Of a stretch of DNA of 64,000 nucleotides, positions 16,299 to 26,189 are shown piece by piece (within the stretch, counting starts at the first letter, position 1; each line of letters begins with the position of its first letter). The DNA comes from Streptomyces sp. 840.1 (GTDB lineage Bacteria; Actinomycetota; Actinomycetes; Streptomycetales; Streptomycetaceae). The position numbers and the translations under genes were made by a program. A model generated the notes under the pieces. The model had not been told where the DNA came from, did no database searches, and worked only from the letters and a program-made list of their open reading frames with translations. Where the stretch lies: assembly GCF_003751445.1 (NCBI RefSeq), contig NZ_RJUU01000001.1, positions 315,001 through 379,000 of the forward strand. Direction: 5' to 3'.

Positions 16299-17630
16299 AT
16301 GACCAGCGACTCCCCCACCGAGACCACCGAAACCGCCGATGCCACCGACGCCACTGGCCCCGGCGATCTCACCGAAGGCCTCGACGCACTGCTGCCCTCG
16401 CTGCGTGAGCTGTACCGGGACCTGCACGCCCATCCCGAGCTCTCGCTCCAGGAGACCCGTACCGCCGCCAAGGTCGCCGCCCGGCTGCGCGAGCAGTCCG
16501 GCTGGGAGGTCACCGAGCACGTCGGCGGCACCGGCGTCGTCGGCGTGCTGCGCAACGGCGCGGGCCCGACCGTGCTGCTGCGCGCCGACATGGACGCCCT
16601 GCCGGTCCTGGAGGCGACGGGCCTGCCGTACGCGTCGGCGGACCGGGCCCCCGACCGCGACGGCAACGACGTGCCGGTGATGCACGCCTGCGGCCACGAC
16701 ATGCACGTCACCTGCCTGCTCGGGGTGACCGCCCTGCTCGCCGGGCACCGGGACGGCTGGCGCGGCACCGTCCTCGCCGTGTTCCAGCCCGCCGAGGAGA
16801 CCGCCGAGGGCGCGCGGAACATGCTCGACGACGGGTTCCGGGACCGCTTCCCGAAGCCGGACATCTGCCTCGGCCAGCACGTGGGGCCGTTCCCGACGGG
16901 CGTCGCGTTGACCCGCCCCGGTCCGCTGATGGCGGCGTCCGACAGCTACCGGGTGCGGCTGTTCGGGCGCGGCGGGCACGGCTCCTCGCCCGAGTCGACG
17001 GTGGACCCGGTGGTGATGGCGGCGGCCGTGGTGCTGCGCCTGCAGACGATCGTCTCGCGCGAGGTCGGCGCCTCGCAGGCGGCCGTCGTGACGGTGGGTT
17101 CGATCCGGGCCGGCAGCAAGGAGAACATCATCCCGGACGAGGCGGAGCTGAAGCTCAACATCCGCTCCGTGGATCCCGTCGTACGCGAGAAGGTCATCGC
17201 GGCCGTACACCGGATCGTGCGCGCCGAGGCGGCCGCGTCCGGTGCGCCCCAGGAGCCGGAGATCACCCCGCTGAACTCCTTCCCGCTCACCGTGAACAGC
17301 GCGGACGCCACCGCGACCACGATCGACGGGCTGCGCGGTGCGCTCGGCGAGCAGGCCGTACTGACGCTGCCGCAGCCGATCAACGGCAGCGAGGACTTCG
17401 GCCTGTTCGGCACCGAACTGGACACACCGTCGGTGTTCTGGCACTTCGGCGGCGCCGACCCGGCCGCGTTCGAGGGACTCGACCCGGCGGCGCTCGCCTC
17501 GCGGGGGCTCCCGCCCGAGCTCCCCATGAACCACTCTCCGCGGTACGCGCCGCTCCAGGACCCGACCATCGAGCTGGGCGTACGGGCCCTGCTGGGCGCC
17601 GCCCGCAGCTGGCTGGGCGGCGGGGAGTGA
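16299..17630 (+). CDS. M20-family amidohydrolase (peptidase/aminoacylase-like)
   Basis: 443 residues, binuclear metal hydrolase of the IAA-amino-acid-hydrolase/hippuricase type, cytoplasmic. Motifs in order: HPELSLQETRTA, RADMDALPVLE (Asp), HACGHDMH (metal His and Asp), FQPAEETAEGA (catalytic Glu pair), GQHVGPFPTG, then the lid with GRGGHGSSPE and the end GSEDFGLFG plus LPMNHSPRYAP. The first 25 residues are Thr/Ala/Asp-rich and probably disordered. The start is ATG at 16299, with a purine run (GAAAGCGAGCAG) upstream. It probably cleaves an N-acyl amino acid or amide; the substrate is not predictable. Confidence 0.9.
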   Translation: MTSDSPTETTETADATDATGPGDLTEGLDALLPSLRELYRDLHAHPELSLQETRTAAKVAARLREQSGWEVTEHVGGTGVVGVLRNGAGPTVLLRADMDALPVLEATGLPYASADRAPDRDGNDVPVMHACGHDMHVTCLLGVTALLAGHRDGWRGTVLAVFQPAEETAEGARNMLDDGFRDRFPKPDICLGQHVGPFPTGVALTRPGPLMAASDSYRVRLFGRGGHGSSPESTVDPVVMAAAVVLRLQTIVSREVGASQAAVVTVGSIRAGSKENIIPDEAELKLNIRSVDPVVREKVIAAVHRIVRAEAAASGAPQEPEITPLNSFPLTVNSADATATTIDGLRGALGEQAVLTLPQPINGSEDFGLFGTELDTPSVFWHFGGADPAAFEGLDPAALASRGLPPELPMNHSPRYAPLQDPTIELGVRALLGAARSWLGGGE

Positions 17631-17634
17631 CCGG

Positions 17635-17664
17635 GTGGCCGGGGCCCGCGCGGGCCCCGGCCAC
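17635..17664 (+). terminator. GC-rich palindromic terminator after the amidohydrolase gene
   Basis: 30-bp palindrome beginning GTGGCCGGGGCCCG and ending in its complement, five bases past the TGA and followed by GCGTTT. The centre is CGCG, so the working loop opens a few pairs. Confidence 0.75.
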
Positions 17665-17827
17665 GCGTTTGCCGAAGCGGCAACACGACTCGCGGCGGGC
17701 CCGGACCCCGTCGCATGATCGTGTCCGAAGCCGTCGGGCGGCCGCCGGGCGGTACGGGTAGCGGGGTGCGGCTGCGACACGGCTCGCACCCCGCACCGAC
17801 GCAGAACCGAAGAGCCGCGGAGGATCC

Positions 17828-18814
17828 ATGTCACATCAGCCCACCCCGTCGCCGGAGCTCACGCACCGCACCGTCCCCTCGCCGGCCGGCCGCGTCCACC
17901 TGGTGGAGCAGGGCACCGGCCCCCTGGTGCTGCTGCTGCACGGGTTCCCGGAGTCCTGGTACTCCTGGCGCCACCAGCTGCCCGCGCTGGCCGCCGCCGG
18001 ATACCGGGCGGTCGCCGTCGACGTGCGCGGCTACGGGCGGTCCTCCCGGCCTGCGGACGCCGCCGCGTACCGGATGACCGAACTCGTCGAGGACAGCGCC
18101 GCCGTGGTGCACGCGCTCGGCGAGCACAACGCGGTGGTCGTCGGCCATGACTGGGGCGCGACGATCGCGGCGAACTCCGCGCTGATCAGGCCCGATGTCT
18201 TCCGTGCGGTGGGGCTGCTGAGCGTGCCGTACGCCCCGCGCGGCGGCCCGCGCCCCAGCGAGGTCTTCGCGGGGATGGGCGGGGGCGAGGAGTTCTACGT
18301 CTCCCGCTTCCAGGAGCCCGGCCGGGCCGAGGCCGAGATCGAGCCGGATGTACGCGGCTGGCTCGCGGGCTTCTACGCCGCGTTCTCCGCCGACACCATG
18401 CCCGCGCCCGACGCCCCGGACCCGCACTTCGCCGGGCCCGGCGGGACGCTGCGCGAGCGCTTCCCCGACCGGCGCCCCGACTGGCTCGGCGACGCCGAAC
18501 TCGATTTCTACGCAGCCGAGTTCGAGCGGACCGGGGTGAGCGGGGCACTCAACCGCTACCGGAACATGGACCGGGACTGGGAGGATCTCGCGGACTTCGA
18601 CGGCGCTCCCGTCACCCAGCCCTCCCTCTTCGTCGGCGGCTCCCTGGACGCCTCCACCACCTGGCTGGCCGACGCCATCGCGGCGTATCCGAAGACACTG
18701 CCCGCGCTGGTCTCGTCCCACATCCTGGAGGGCTGCGGCCACTGGATCCAGCAGGAGCGCCCCGAGGAGGTCAACCGGATCCTTACGGACTGGCTCGCCT
18801 CGCTGCCCGCCTGA
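17828..18814 (+). CDS. Alpha/beta hydrolase, epoxide hydrolase family
   Basis: 328 residues. Canonical epoxide hydrolase pattern: HGFPESWYSWRHQ (oxyanion motif, residues 38-50), VDVRGYGRSSRP, nucleophile Asp108 in VGHDWGA, a cap domain, and the C-terminal GCGHWIQQERPEEVN with the catalytic His. It should open epoxides to diols, or act on related substrates. The start ATG at 17828 follows a GAGGATCC element. Unlike the hydrolase at 15115 it keeps all consensus motifs. No regulator is attached. Confidence 0.92.
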   Translation: MSHQPTPSPELTHRTVPSPAGRVHLVEQGTGPLVLLLHGFPESWYSWRHQLPALAAAGYRAVAVDVRGYGRSSRPADAAAYRMTELVEDSAAVVHALGEHNAVVVGHDWGATIAANSALIRPDVFRAVGLLSVPYAPRGGPRPSEVFAGMGGGEEFYVSRFQEPGRAEAEIEPDVRGWLAGFYAAFSADTMPAPDAPDPHFAGPGGTLRERFPDRRPDWLGDAELDFYAAEFERTGVSGALNRYRNMDRDWEDLADFDGAPVTQPSLFVGGSLDASTTWLADAIAAYPKTLPALVSSHILEGCGHWIQQERPEEVNRILTDWLASLPA

Positions 18815-19035
18815 ACCGGCTCTACGGTGAGAGGGACCGGTGCGGCCAGAGACCGGTGAGCGGGACGGGGAGCCGGCACCGGACCCTCGAACCGGCCGGG
18901 CGCATGCCTGCCGCACCGCACCCCGATCGACACAGGAGTACCCCAACTGCTCATAACCGAGCAGGCGTTCATGGCGAACACACATTTTCAGTCACAAGCG
19001 GCTTCCCTCCCCCGCATACTGGGAGTTCACTGGTC

Positions 19036-19146
19036 GTGACGAGTGGTGACGCGATCGCCGTGCACGTCAGGCGGTCCGCTGCCGTGGACCCCACGGGGCC
19101 CGGCTCCGATGCCCATGCCCCGGCGGAGGAAAGAGGACAGCGATGA
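19036..19146 (+). CDS. Possible 36-residue leader peptide upstream of terpene synthase
   Basis: Short frame from GTG at 19036 with GGGAG ten bases upstream. It begins TSGDAIAVHVRRSAAV and ends ERGQR, with its TGA overlapping the ATG of the next tiny frame (ATGA at 19143-19146). No family recognised. The overlap and ribosome-site spacing look like translational coupling, but the peptide could be a chance frame or a gene relic. Confidence 0.3.
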   Translation: MTSGDAIAVHVRRSAAVDPTGPGSDAHAPAEERGQR

Positions 19147-19262
19147 CAGCCGCCCCTCCCGTGACGCTCCCACGACGGGATCCGGCCGTCCGGCCCGGTC
19201 GCGCCGTTTCGCGAAGCGCTCCGCGTCCCCCTCGTACCGACCAACCGCCCCGCCGCCGCTGA
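19143..19262 (+). CDS. Possible 39-residue Pro/Arg-rich peptide upstream of terpene synthase
   Basis: ATG at 19143 is preceded by GGAGGAAAGAGGACAGCG, the purine-richest Shine-Dalgarno region in the neighbourhood. The frame starts TAAPPVTLPRRDPAVRPG and stops at TGA 19260-19262. Such a strong start signal feeding a 39-codon frame suggests either a real short peptide or the 5' remnant of a lost gene. No homology recognised. Confidence 0.35.
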   Translation: MTAAPPVTLPRRDPAVRPGRAVSRSAPRPPRTDQPPRRR

Positions 19263-20480
<1,218 letters not shown>

Positions 20481-20795
20481 GGCGAGGGCCGGCGGAGCAC
20501 CCGGCGGGGTCCGGCGCCCCTGCCGGGCCCCGCCCCGGCGGCGCCCGGCACCGGAACGCGGGCACGCGACAGCGATTTTTGGACATTCCCTGTCCCCATG
20601 CGTCACCCGGCCCCGGCCGGGCCCGCACCTGACCGGAAACGCGCGCCGGTGACAGCGGCCGCTGTCCGGGCTCCACAGCTCCCACGAATGGTCCGCCGCC
20701 CCCTGCCGTGGTGTGCTGGTACGTACGCCCGGCGGCAGGCGGCAGTCCGGTCAACCGCACTCGCCGGCCGTACCGCAGAAGGGCTGGAGGCATCC
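20481..20795. other. 315-bp gap between terpene synthase and carboxylesterase genes
   Basis: No gene seen. The first 80 bases are GC-rich with short inverted repeats (GCCGGGCCCCGCCCCGGC region near 20530-20550) that may act as a terminator. No convincing promoter found. Confidence 0.35.
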
Positions 20796-22304
20796 ATGAC
20801 TGCCCTACCTCCTCCGATATCCGCCCACGACGACACCGCCGACGGCCGGACCGCCCCGCACGCGGACACCGTCCACGGCACCGTCCGGGGCGCGTACGAG
20901 CCGGGCGTCGCCGTGTTCCGCGGCATCCCGTACGCCGCGGCACCGGTGGGCGCCCACCGGTTCCGGGCCCCGGCGCCGCCGCAGCCCTGGGAAGGGGTAC
21001 GGGACGCGGTGGCCTTCGGGCCGACCGCACCCAAGCGGCCGTACGCCCCGCCGCTCGACCGGCTGCTGCCCGACCCCGAGGTGCCCGGCGACGGCTGCCT
21101 CAACCTCAACGTGTGGACCCCGTCGCCCGCCCGCACCGGACTGCCCGTCCTCGTCTGGATCCACGGCGGCTCGCTGCTGCACGGCTCGTCCGCCGTTCCG
21201 CTGTACGACGGGGCCGCCTTCGCCCGCGACGGCGTGGTGCTCGTGTCGGTCAACTACCGCCTCGGCATGGAGGGGTTCGGGGTGTTCCCGGACGCGCCCG
21301 CCAACCGGGGGCTGCTCGACCAGCTCGCGGCGCTCGGCTGGGTGCGGGACAACATCACGGCGTTCGGCGGCGATCCGGACCTGGTGACGGTGTGCGGGGA
21401 GTCGGCCGGGGCCATCAGCATCGCCGCGCTGCTCGCCGCGCCTCGGTCCCGGGGCCTGTTCCGGCGCGCGGTGCTGCAGAGCGGGGCCCCGTCCGCACTC
21501 CCCGTGGACAAGGCCCGCCGTACCACCGGACTGATCGCGAAACGGCTCGGCGTCGCGCCCACCGCACGGGCCCTGGCCGCCGTGGACCCCGCCGCGCTGC
21601 TGGCGGCCCAGACCTCCGTGACGAGCGGTGGCTCCCCGCTGACCGGCGGGAACTCCTTCCAGATCGTGGTGGACGGCGAACTCCTGCCCCGGGAGCCGGC
21701 CGAGGCCCTGCGCGACGGCGCCGCATCCGGTGTCGATCTGCTGATGGGCTCCAACACCGAGGAGTACCGGCTCTGGTTCGTACCCAGCGGACTCACCGAA
21801 CGGCTCACCCGCACGAAACTCCGTCTCGCCCTGCTGAAGTTCAGGGTGCCGGGCGCCACGGCCCGTACCTACCGCGCGGGCCGGCCCGACGCCACCCCCG
21901 GCGAACTCCTCGGCGCCCTGGCCACCGACCTGCTGCTGCGGGTACCGCTGAACCGGCTGGCCGACGCCCGCACCGGCGCCGCCGGCTCCACCCACCTCTA
22001 CGAGTTCGACTGGCCCTCCCCCGTACAAGGGCTCGGCGCCTGCCACGGGCTGGAGATCGCCTTCGTGTTCGACAACCTGGACCGGCCGGACGCGGTGCTG
22101 CTCACCGGCCCGGACGCCCCCCGGGAGCTGGCCCGCGCGATGCACGCGGCGTGGGTGCGGTTCGCGGTCTCCGGCGATCCGGGCTGGCCCGGCTGGGACG
22201 CCTCGCGCCCGGTGATGCGCTTCGGCCCCGGTGCTCCGGGGACGGTGCACGCCCCGCGCGACGACGAGCTGCGCGGCTGGGCGCCGTACCGCGACGGGCG
22301 CTGA
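20796..22304 (+). CDS. Type-B carboxylesterase
   Basis: 502 residues, alpha/beta hydrolase of the carboxylesterase type B / para-nitrobenzyl esterase family. Evidence in order: GIPYAAAPVGAHRFRAP near the N-terminus, CLNLNVWTP, oxyanion motif WIHGGSLLHGS, the nucleophile Ser203 in CGESAGAISI, the acid loop SNTEEYRLWF, and the His region CHGLEIAFVFDNL. No signal peptide, so cytoplasmic. ATG at 20796 is preceded by CTGGAGG. It shares the strand of the terpene synthase but is separated by 315 bp, so a joint role (for example ester hydrolysis of a terpene product) is only a possibility. It converges with the CopD-like gene, 9 bp apart. Confidence 0.93.
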   Translation: MTALPPPISAHDDTADGRTAPHADTVHGTVRGAYEPGVAVFRGIPYAAAPVGAHRFRAPAPPQPWEGVRDAVAFGPTAPKRPYAPPLDRLLPDPEVPGDGCLNLNVWTPSPARTGLPVLVWIHGGSLLHGSSAVPLYDGAAFARDGVVLVSVNYRLGMEGFGVFPDAPANRGLLDQLAALGWVRDNITAFGGDPDLVTVCGESAGAISIAALLAAPRSRGLFRRAVLQSGAPSALPVDKARRTTGLIAKRLGVAPTARALAAVDPAALLAAQTSVTSGGSPLTGGNSFQIVVDGELLPREPAEALRDGAASGVDLLMGSNTEEYRLWFVPSGLTERLTRTKLRLALLKFRVPGATARTYRAGRPDATPGELLGALATDLLLRVPLNRLADARTGAAGSTHLYEFDWPSPVQGLGACHGLEIAFVFDNLDRPDAVLLTGPDAPRELARAMHAAWVRFAVSGDPGWPGWDASRPVMRFGPGAPGTVHAPRDDELRGWAPYRDGR

Positions 22305-22313
22305 GCGCGGCGG

Positions 22314-23282
22314 TCAGCGGGTGCTGAGCCAGTGCGGGTCGGGCACGACGGTCAGCACCGCCGACACGAGCACGACGGCCGCCAGCGTGGCCAGTTCGCG
22401 GCGTGCCCGGCGCCGGACGACCGCCGGGTCACGGTCCGCCGCCAGGCCGCGGCGGGCGCCGAGCGCCAGCCCGCTGACGACGGCCACCAGCACCAGTTTG
22501 GCCAGCAGGGTGCGCCCGTACGCCGAGCTGAGGACGACATCGGGCGGCAGCCGGCGCAGGGCGCTGCAGGTCCCGGTCACCGCCAGGGCCGCGTAGAGCC
22601 AGCCGGCGAGCCGGGCGTAGCGGCCGAGCAGCGCGCGGGCGGCGCCGGGCGCGGTCCGCCGCCACAGCCGCATGGTGCGCAGCACGTGGAGCAGCCCGCC
22701 GCACCAGAGCGAGGCCGCGGTCAGGTGGACGACGGTGAGCAGGGCGCCCACCGCCGGGCTGTACGCCTCGGGGTGGGCGCGCCACGCCTCCCCGCCGACG
22801 ACGAGCGCGAGCGGGGCGGCGGCCAGTGCCGGGCGGCGGCTCACGGCGCAGCAGGCGGCGAGGGCGAAGCCGTTGGCGGTGAGCAGGAGCAGCCCGCCCT
22901 CGCGGGTTCCATAGGTCTCGACGAGTCCGAGGTCGCTGACCCGGGCGAGCCGGACGAGCTGTCCCGCCGCCGCCAGTGCCCCGGCCACCGAGGCCGTCGC
23001 CGCCCAGCTGCGCGGCACTGATCCGGGCCGGCCGGGCAGGGTGCGGGTCAGTGCGGTGGCGGCGAGTGCGCCGAGGTGGACGGCGAGCGCGGCGAAGAGG
23101 ACGGTGCGCAGCAGGGTGGCCGTTCCGGCGGCGGGTATGCGCAGTTCACCGGTGCCGTGGGTGGCGGCGGTGGCGCCCAGCAGGGCGGCCGCCGGGGTCA
23201 GTAGGCAGGCCCCCGCCGTGATGAGTACGGCCGGCGCCGGCCTGCGGCGGGCCGGTGCGGACACGCGTGAGGTGGGCGCCAT
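22314..23282 (-). CDS. CopD-family (copper resistance D) integral membrane protein
   Basis: 322 residues with about eight hydrophobic segments. The C-terminal half carries the CopD pattern (VGALLTVVHLTAASLWCGGLLHVL, then YARLAGWLYAALAVTGTCSAL and GRTLLAKLVLVAVVSGLALG). CopD proteins are linked to copper uptake into, or handling at, the cytoplasmic membrane. The start at 23282 is chosen for the strong AGGAAGGAG six bases upstream. No CopC-type copper-binding protein is fused or adjacent in this window, so copper transport is a family-level inference. Confidence 0.85.
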   Translation of the reverse strand: MAPTSRVSAPARRRPAPAVLITAGACLLTPAAALLGATAATHGTGELRIPAAGTATLLRTVLFAALAVHLGALAATALTRTLPGRPGSVPRSWAATASVAGALAAAGQLVRLARVSDLGLVETYGTREGGLLLLTANGFALAACCAVSRRPALAAAPLALVVGGEAWRAHPEAYSPAVGALLTVVHLTAASLWCGGLLHVLRTMRLWRRTAPGAARALLGRYARLAGWLYAALAVTGTCSALRRLPPDVVLSSAYGRTLLAKLVLVAVVSGLALGARRGLAADRDPAVVRRRARRELATLAAVVLVSAVLTVVPDPHWLSTR

Positions 23283-23497
23283 CCGCCTCTCCTTCCTGAC
23301 TGACAACCACACAAACGGGCCCCTGGCGTCCACGACACCATCGAACATTCACCCGGAAGGACGCATTACGGCAGGCGCGAACGTTTCTGCATCCCCACCC
23401 GGCGCGAGCCTCGGGTTAGGTTCACCGACTGTCACCTCACTGACAGCCACCAAGGCCCGGGTGCCTCAGCGGATTCGGCGCTGCGAGGAGAGGCATC

Positions 23498-23899
23498 ATG
23501 ACCGAGAGGCTGCCCCCCACGGCATCCGCCACGCTGGTCCCCCTGCCCGAGCCGTGCGGCCACGTGTACCGCAGGAACGGCCGGACGGTGGTGGCGCTGC
23601 GCGACGAGATCGACATCGCGACCGCGGCGCTCATCGCACCTGCTCTGGACGTCGCCACGTCGGACGGGTCACCACATCTGGTGGTGGACCTGACCGAGGT
23701 GAGTTTCCTCGACTGCTCGGGGCTGACACTGCTGTGCCGGGCCCGGCGCAGGGCGCTGGAGCGGGACGGGCGGTTCTGGCTCGTCTGTGACTGCCCGCGC
23801 ATCCTGCGGCTGCTGCGCGCGGGCCGGCTGCACGATCTCTTCCGCCCGGTGGCGACGCCGGACGACGCCTTCGGCGCCGACGAGACGCCCGAGCCGTGA
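23498..23899 (+). CDS. STAS-domain anti-sigma factor antagonist
   Basis: 133 residues, a single STAS domain of the SpoIIAA/RsbV/BldG type. The key segment is LVVDLTEVSFLDCSGLTLL with Ser74 as the likely phosphorylation site, after REEID-like strand VVALRDEIDIATAAL. Such proteins release sigma factors by binding anti-sigma kinases when unphosphorylated. The start ATG follows GAGGAGAGGCATC. A HATPase protein of the matching kinase type lies at 27409-27924, but the two are not in one operon. Partners are unknown. Confidence 0.9.
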   Translation: MTERLPPTASATLVPLPEPCGHVYRRNGRTVVALRDEIDIATAALIAPALDVATSDGSPHLVVDLTEVSFLDCSGLTLLCRARRRALERDGRFWLVCDCPRILRLLRAGRLHDLFRPVATPDDAFGADETPEP

Positions 23900-23901
23900 C
23901 G

Positions 23902-23935
23902 GGGCCGGGGTGCGCGGCTCCCGGGACCCCGGCCC
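23902..23935. terminator. Bidirectional hairpin between convergent STAS and EF-hand genes
   Basis: 10-bp stem GGGCCGGGGT (23902-23911) with its complement at 23926-23935 and a 14-base loop, between two stop codons 63 bp apart. Confidence 0.6.
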
Positions 23936-23961
23936 GCCCGCCGGGGGTCCTGGGCCGGCCG

Positions 23962-24177
23962 TCAGCCCTTGTTCTGCGCGGACCAGAACTCGTCGAACGT
24001 GAGCAGCCCGTCACCGTTGCCGTCGTGGGAGTTGATCACGGCCTGCGCGACCGGCTCGGTGACATAGGGGTCCCCCAGCTGAGCCATGACGCTCTTGTAC
24101 TCGGCAGCCGAGATCAGCCCGTCGCCGTTCAGGTCGAACCGCTCGAACGCCTTGCGCGCCGACTCGATGTCCGCCAC
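23962..24177 (-). CDS. Small EF-hand calcium-binding protein
   Basis: 71 residues with two EF-hand loops: Asp15-Leu-Asn17-Gly-Asp19-Gly-...-Ser23-...-Glu26, and Asp52-Gly-Asn54-Gly-Asp56-Gly-...-Thr60-...-Glu63. Both keep all calcium ligands, so the protein should bind two Ca2+ ions. No signal peptide, so cytoplasmic. It resembles the small calmodulin-like Cab proteins of S. coelicolor (CabB is of this size and, as I recall, in this genomic neighbourhood). It converges on the STAS gene and diverges from an acetyltransferase. Target unknown. Confidence 0.92.
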   Translation of the reverse strand: MADIESARKAFERFDLNGDGLISAAEYKSVMAQLGDPYVTEPVAQAVINSHDGNGDGLLTFDEFWSAQNKG

Positions 24178-24321
24178 TGTTCCGCCCCTTCGTAATGCCT
24201 ATATGACGGAGGTCAGATTAACGGGCGGGACGGAGGGCGATCGCGGCGGCCGGTCACCGATCATGGGTGGGACCCCCGCCGCCCGGCGGGCGGCGGCCCG
24301 GAGCGGGGAGGGAACGGCGCG

Positions 24322-25002
24322 ATGGCCGAGGCACTGGCGGACATCCTGGAAGCTGCGGCGCAGGGCCGGTTCCCGCCGCCGGACGGGTCCACGACGGTGG
24401 TGCGACAGCCGAACGCACGGGATGCCGGGGTGCTGGCGTTCACCGCGCACTCGGTGGTGTTCACGGACGAGGACCCGCGGTGGGTGCGGGCGGCCCTGGC
24501 CGGCACCCCCGGTGACGCACTCGCCGCGACCATGAACCCGCACTTCCTGGGCGCGCTGATGGCGCGGACCGGACGGCACATGAACACCATCGACCTGCTC
24601 ACGGTGGCGACGGCGCTGCCGGGCGCTCCGGAGCTGGAGCTGCGCGAGCTCCGGGACCCCGGGCACCCCCGGGTGGCGCGGGCGATGGGCTTCCGCGACG
24701 AGGTGCGGGTCTGGCGGGCGGCGGGCGGTGTGCTGATCCTCGGCCGCGGGGTCGCGGGGCGCTGGGAGGCCGCGATCGAGGTGGACGGGGAGGCGCGCGG
24801 GCGGCGGCTCGGCGAACGGCTGGCGCGGGCGGCCCGGCATCTGGTGCCGGGTCCGGTGGTGTGGGCGCAGCAGTCGCCGGGGAACGCCCGCAGTGTGCGG
24901 ACGTTCCAGGCGGCGGGCTACCGGCCGGTGGGCTCGGAGGCGCTGCTGATCGGCCGGGCCCAGCGGAAGACGCCGGTGGGGCCGGGGGGCGGCAGCCCCT
25001 AG
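24322..25002 (+). CDS. GNAT-family N-acetyltransferase
   Basis: 226 residues. The C-terminal half has the GNAT core: AIEVDGEARGRRLGERLARAARHL carries the acetyl-CoA pyrophosphate-binding R/Q-x-x-G-x-G/A-like loop (ARGRRLGERL), followed by VVWAQQSPGNARSVRTFQAAGYRPVGSEALL, the usual motif B with NARSxRxFxxAGY. The N-terminal 110 residues form a less common extension. Start ATG at 24322 follows GGGAGGGAACG. Its stop overlaps the end of the convergent beta-propeller gene by four bases. Acceptor substrate unknown. Confidence 0.85.
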   Translation: MAEALADILEAAAQGRFPPPDGSTTVVRQPNARDAGVLAFTAHSVVFTDEDPRWVRAALAGTPGDALAATMNPHFLGALMARTGRHMNTIDLLTVATALPGAPELELRELRDPGHPRVARAMGFRDEVRVWRAAGGVLILGRGVAGRWEAAIEVDGEARGRRLGERLARAARHLVPGPVVWAQQSPGNARSVRTFQAAGYRPVGSEALLIGRAQRKTPVGPGGGSP

Positions 25003-26189
25003 CGGAAAACGCCGGTGTGGCCGAGCGAGTAGCGGCCGGGCTGCGGGTAGACGGCGAGGCCGTGCGGTCCGCTGCCCACCGGGATCCGGGCGAGCTGCTT
25101 GCCGCTGGTGGTGTCGATCGCGTACACCTCCGAGTTGTAGCGCCCGGTCAGCCAGAGGACCTTGCCGTCGGCGGATACGCCGCCCATGTCGGGGCTGCCG
25201 CCGCCCGGCAGGTGCCACTTCTTCGCCAGCTTCTTCTTCGCGAAGTCGAAGACGGAGACGGAGCCCTCGCCCCGGTTGGAGATGTACATCTCCTTGGCGT
25301 CGCGGCTGACGTAGAGGCCGTGGCAGCCCTTGCCGGTGGGCAGCAGCTCCGGGGTGGTGAACTTCTTCCCGTCCAGCACCCACATGCCGTTCGCGATCAT
25401 GTCCGCGATGTAGAACGTGCTGCCGTCGGGCGACAGCTTCACGTCCTGCGGCATGGCGCCCTTGAACGGCAGCTTCTGCTGGCCCACCACCTTCATCTTC
25501 GCCGTGTCGACCTTGAGGAGTTCGCCGGAGAACTCGCAGGAGACGATGAAGTACCGGCCGTAGGCGGAGAAGTCGGCGTGGTTCACGCCCGCGCAGCTGA
25601 CCGGGACGGCCTTGGCCGTCTTCATGGTGTGCGCGTCGCGGAAGACCAGTTGACGGTCCATCGAAGCCATCACGATGGCGTACTTGCCGTTCGGCGTGAA
25701 GTAGAGGTTGTACGGGTCGGAGACGTCGACCGTCCGGCCCGCCTCGCCCGTCGCAGGGTCGATCGCCGTGAGGCTGTCGCCGACGTCGTTGTTGACCCAG
25801 AGGGTCTTCAGGTCCCAGGACGGCACGACGTGCTGCGGCTGGCGGCCGACCGGGATGGTCTTGATGACCTTGTAGGTGGCGGGGTCGATCACCGTCACGG
25901 TGTTGGAGTTGGTGTTGGGCACGTACACCCGGGACGGGAAGTCCTTGACGACCGGCGACAGCTTCCCGGCGGCGTCGGCGGCGTACACGTTCGCGGGGTC
26001 GAGCACCGGCGGCATCCCGGCCAGTCCGGGCGGCGCGGGCGGGGACACGTGCTTGGCCCTGGCGGGTGGGGCGGCGGCCTCGGTGGCGGTGTCGCCGGCC
26101 GCCTTGCCTGCGGGGGTGCCGCAGCCGGTGAGTGCGGCGAGCAGGACGCCCCCGAGCAGGGCCGCGGTGCGCGTGGTGGAGGGATGCAT
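24999..26189 (-). CDS. YncE-like beta-propeller lipoprotein
   Basis: 396 residues. A signal peptide with lipobox LTGC (Cys near residue 23) predicts a lipid anchor on the outer face. The rest is a run of about seven YVTN-type blades, such as VYVPNTNSNTVTVIDPATYKVIKTIPVGRQPQHVV, TLWVNNDVGDSLTAIDPATGE and MYISNRGEGSVSVFDFAKKK. Propellers of this kind bind partners or cofactors. Its ATG overlaps the stop of the upstream deacetylase-like gene (TGATG), so the two are translationally coupled and probably work together at the cell surface. Ligand unknown. Confidence 0.92.
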   Translation of the reverse strand: MHPSTTRTAALLGGVLLAALTGCGTPAGKAAGDTATEAAAPPARAKHVSPPAPPGLAGMPPVLDPANVYAADAAGKLSPVVKDFPSRVYVPNTNSNTVTVIDPATYKVIKTIPVGRQPQHVVPSWDLKTLWVNNDVGDSLTAIDPATGEAGRTVDVSDPYNLYFTPNGKYAIVMASMDRQLVFRDAHTMKTAKAVPVSCAGVNHADFSAYGRYFIVSCEFSGELLKVDTAKMKVVGQQKLPFKGAMPQDVKLSPDGSTFYIADMIANGMWVLDGKKFTTPELLPTGKGCHGLYVSRDAKEMYISNRGEGSVSVFDFAKKKLAKKWHLPGGGSPDMGGVSADGKVLWLTGRYNSEVYAIDTTSGKQLARIPVGSGPHGLAVYPQPGRYSLGHTGVFR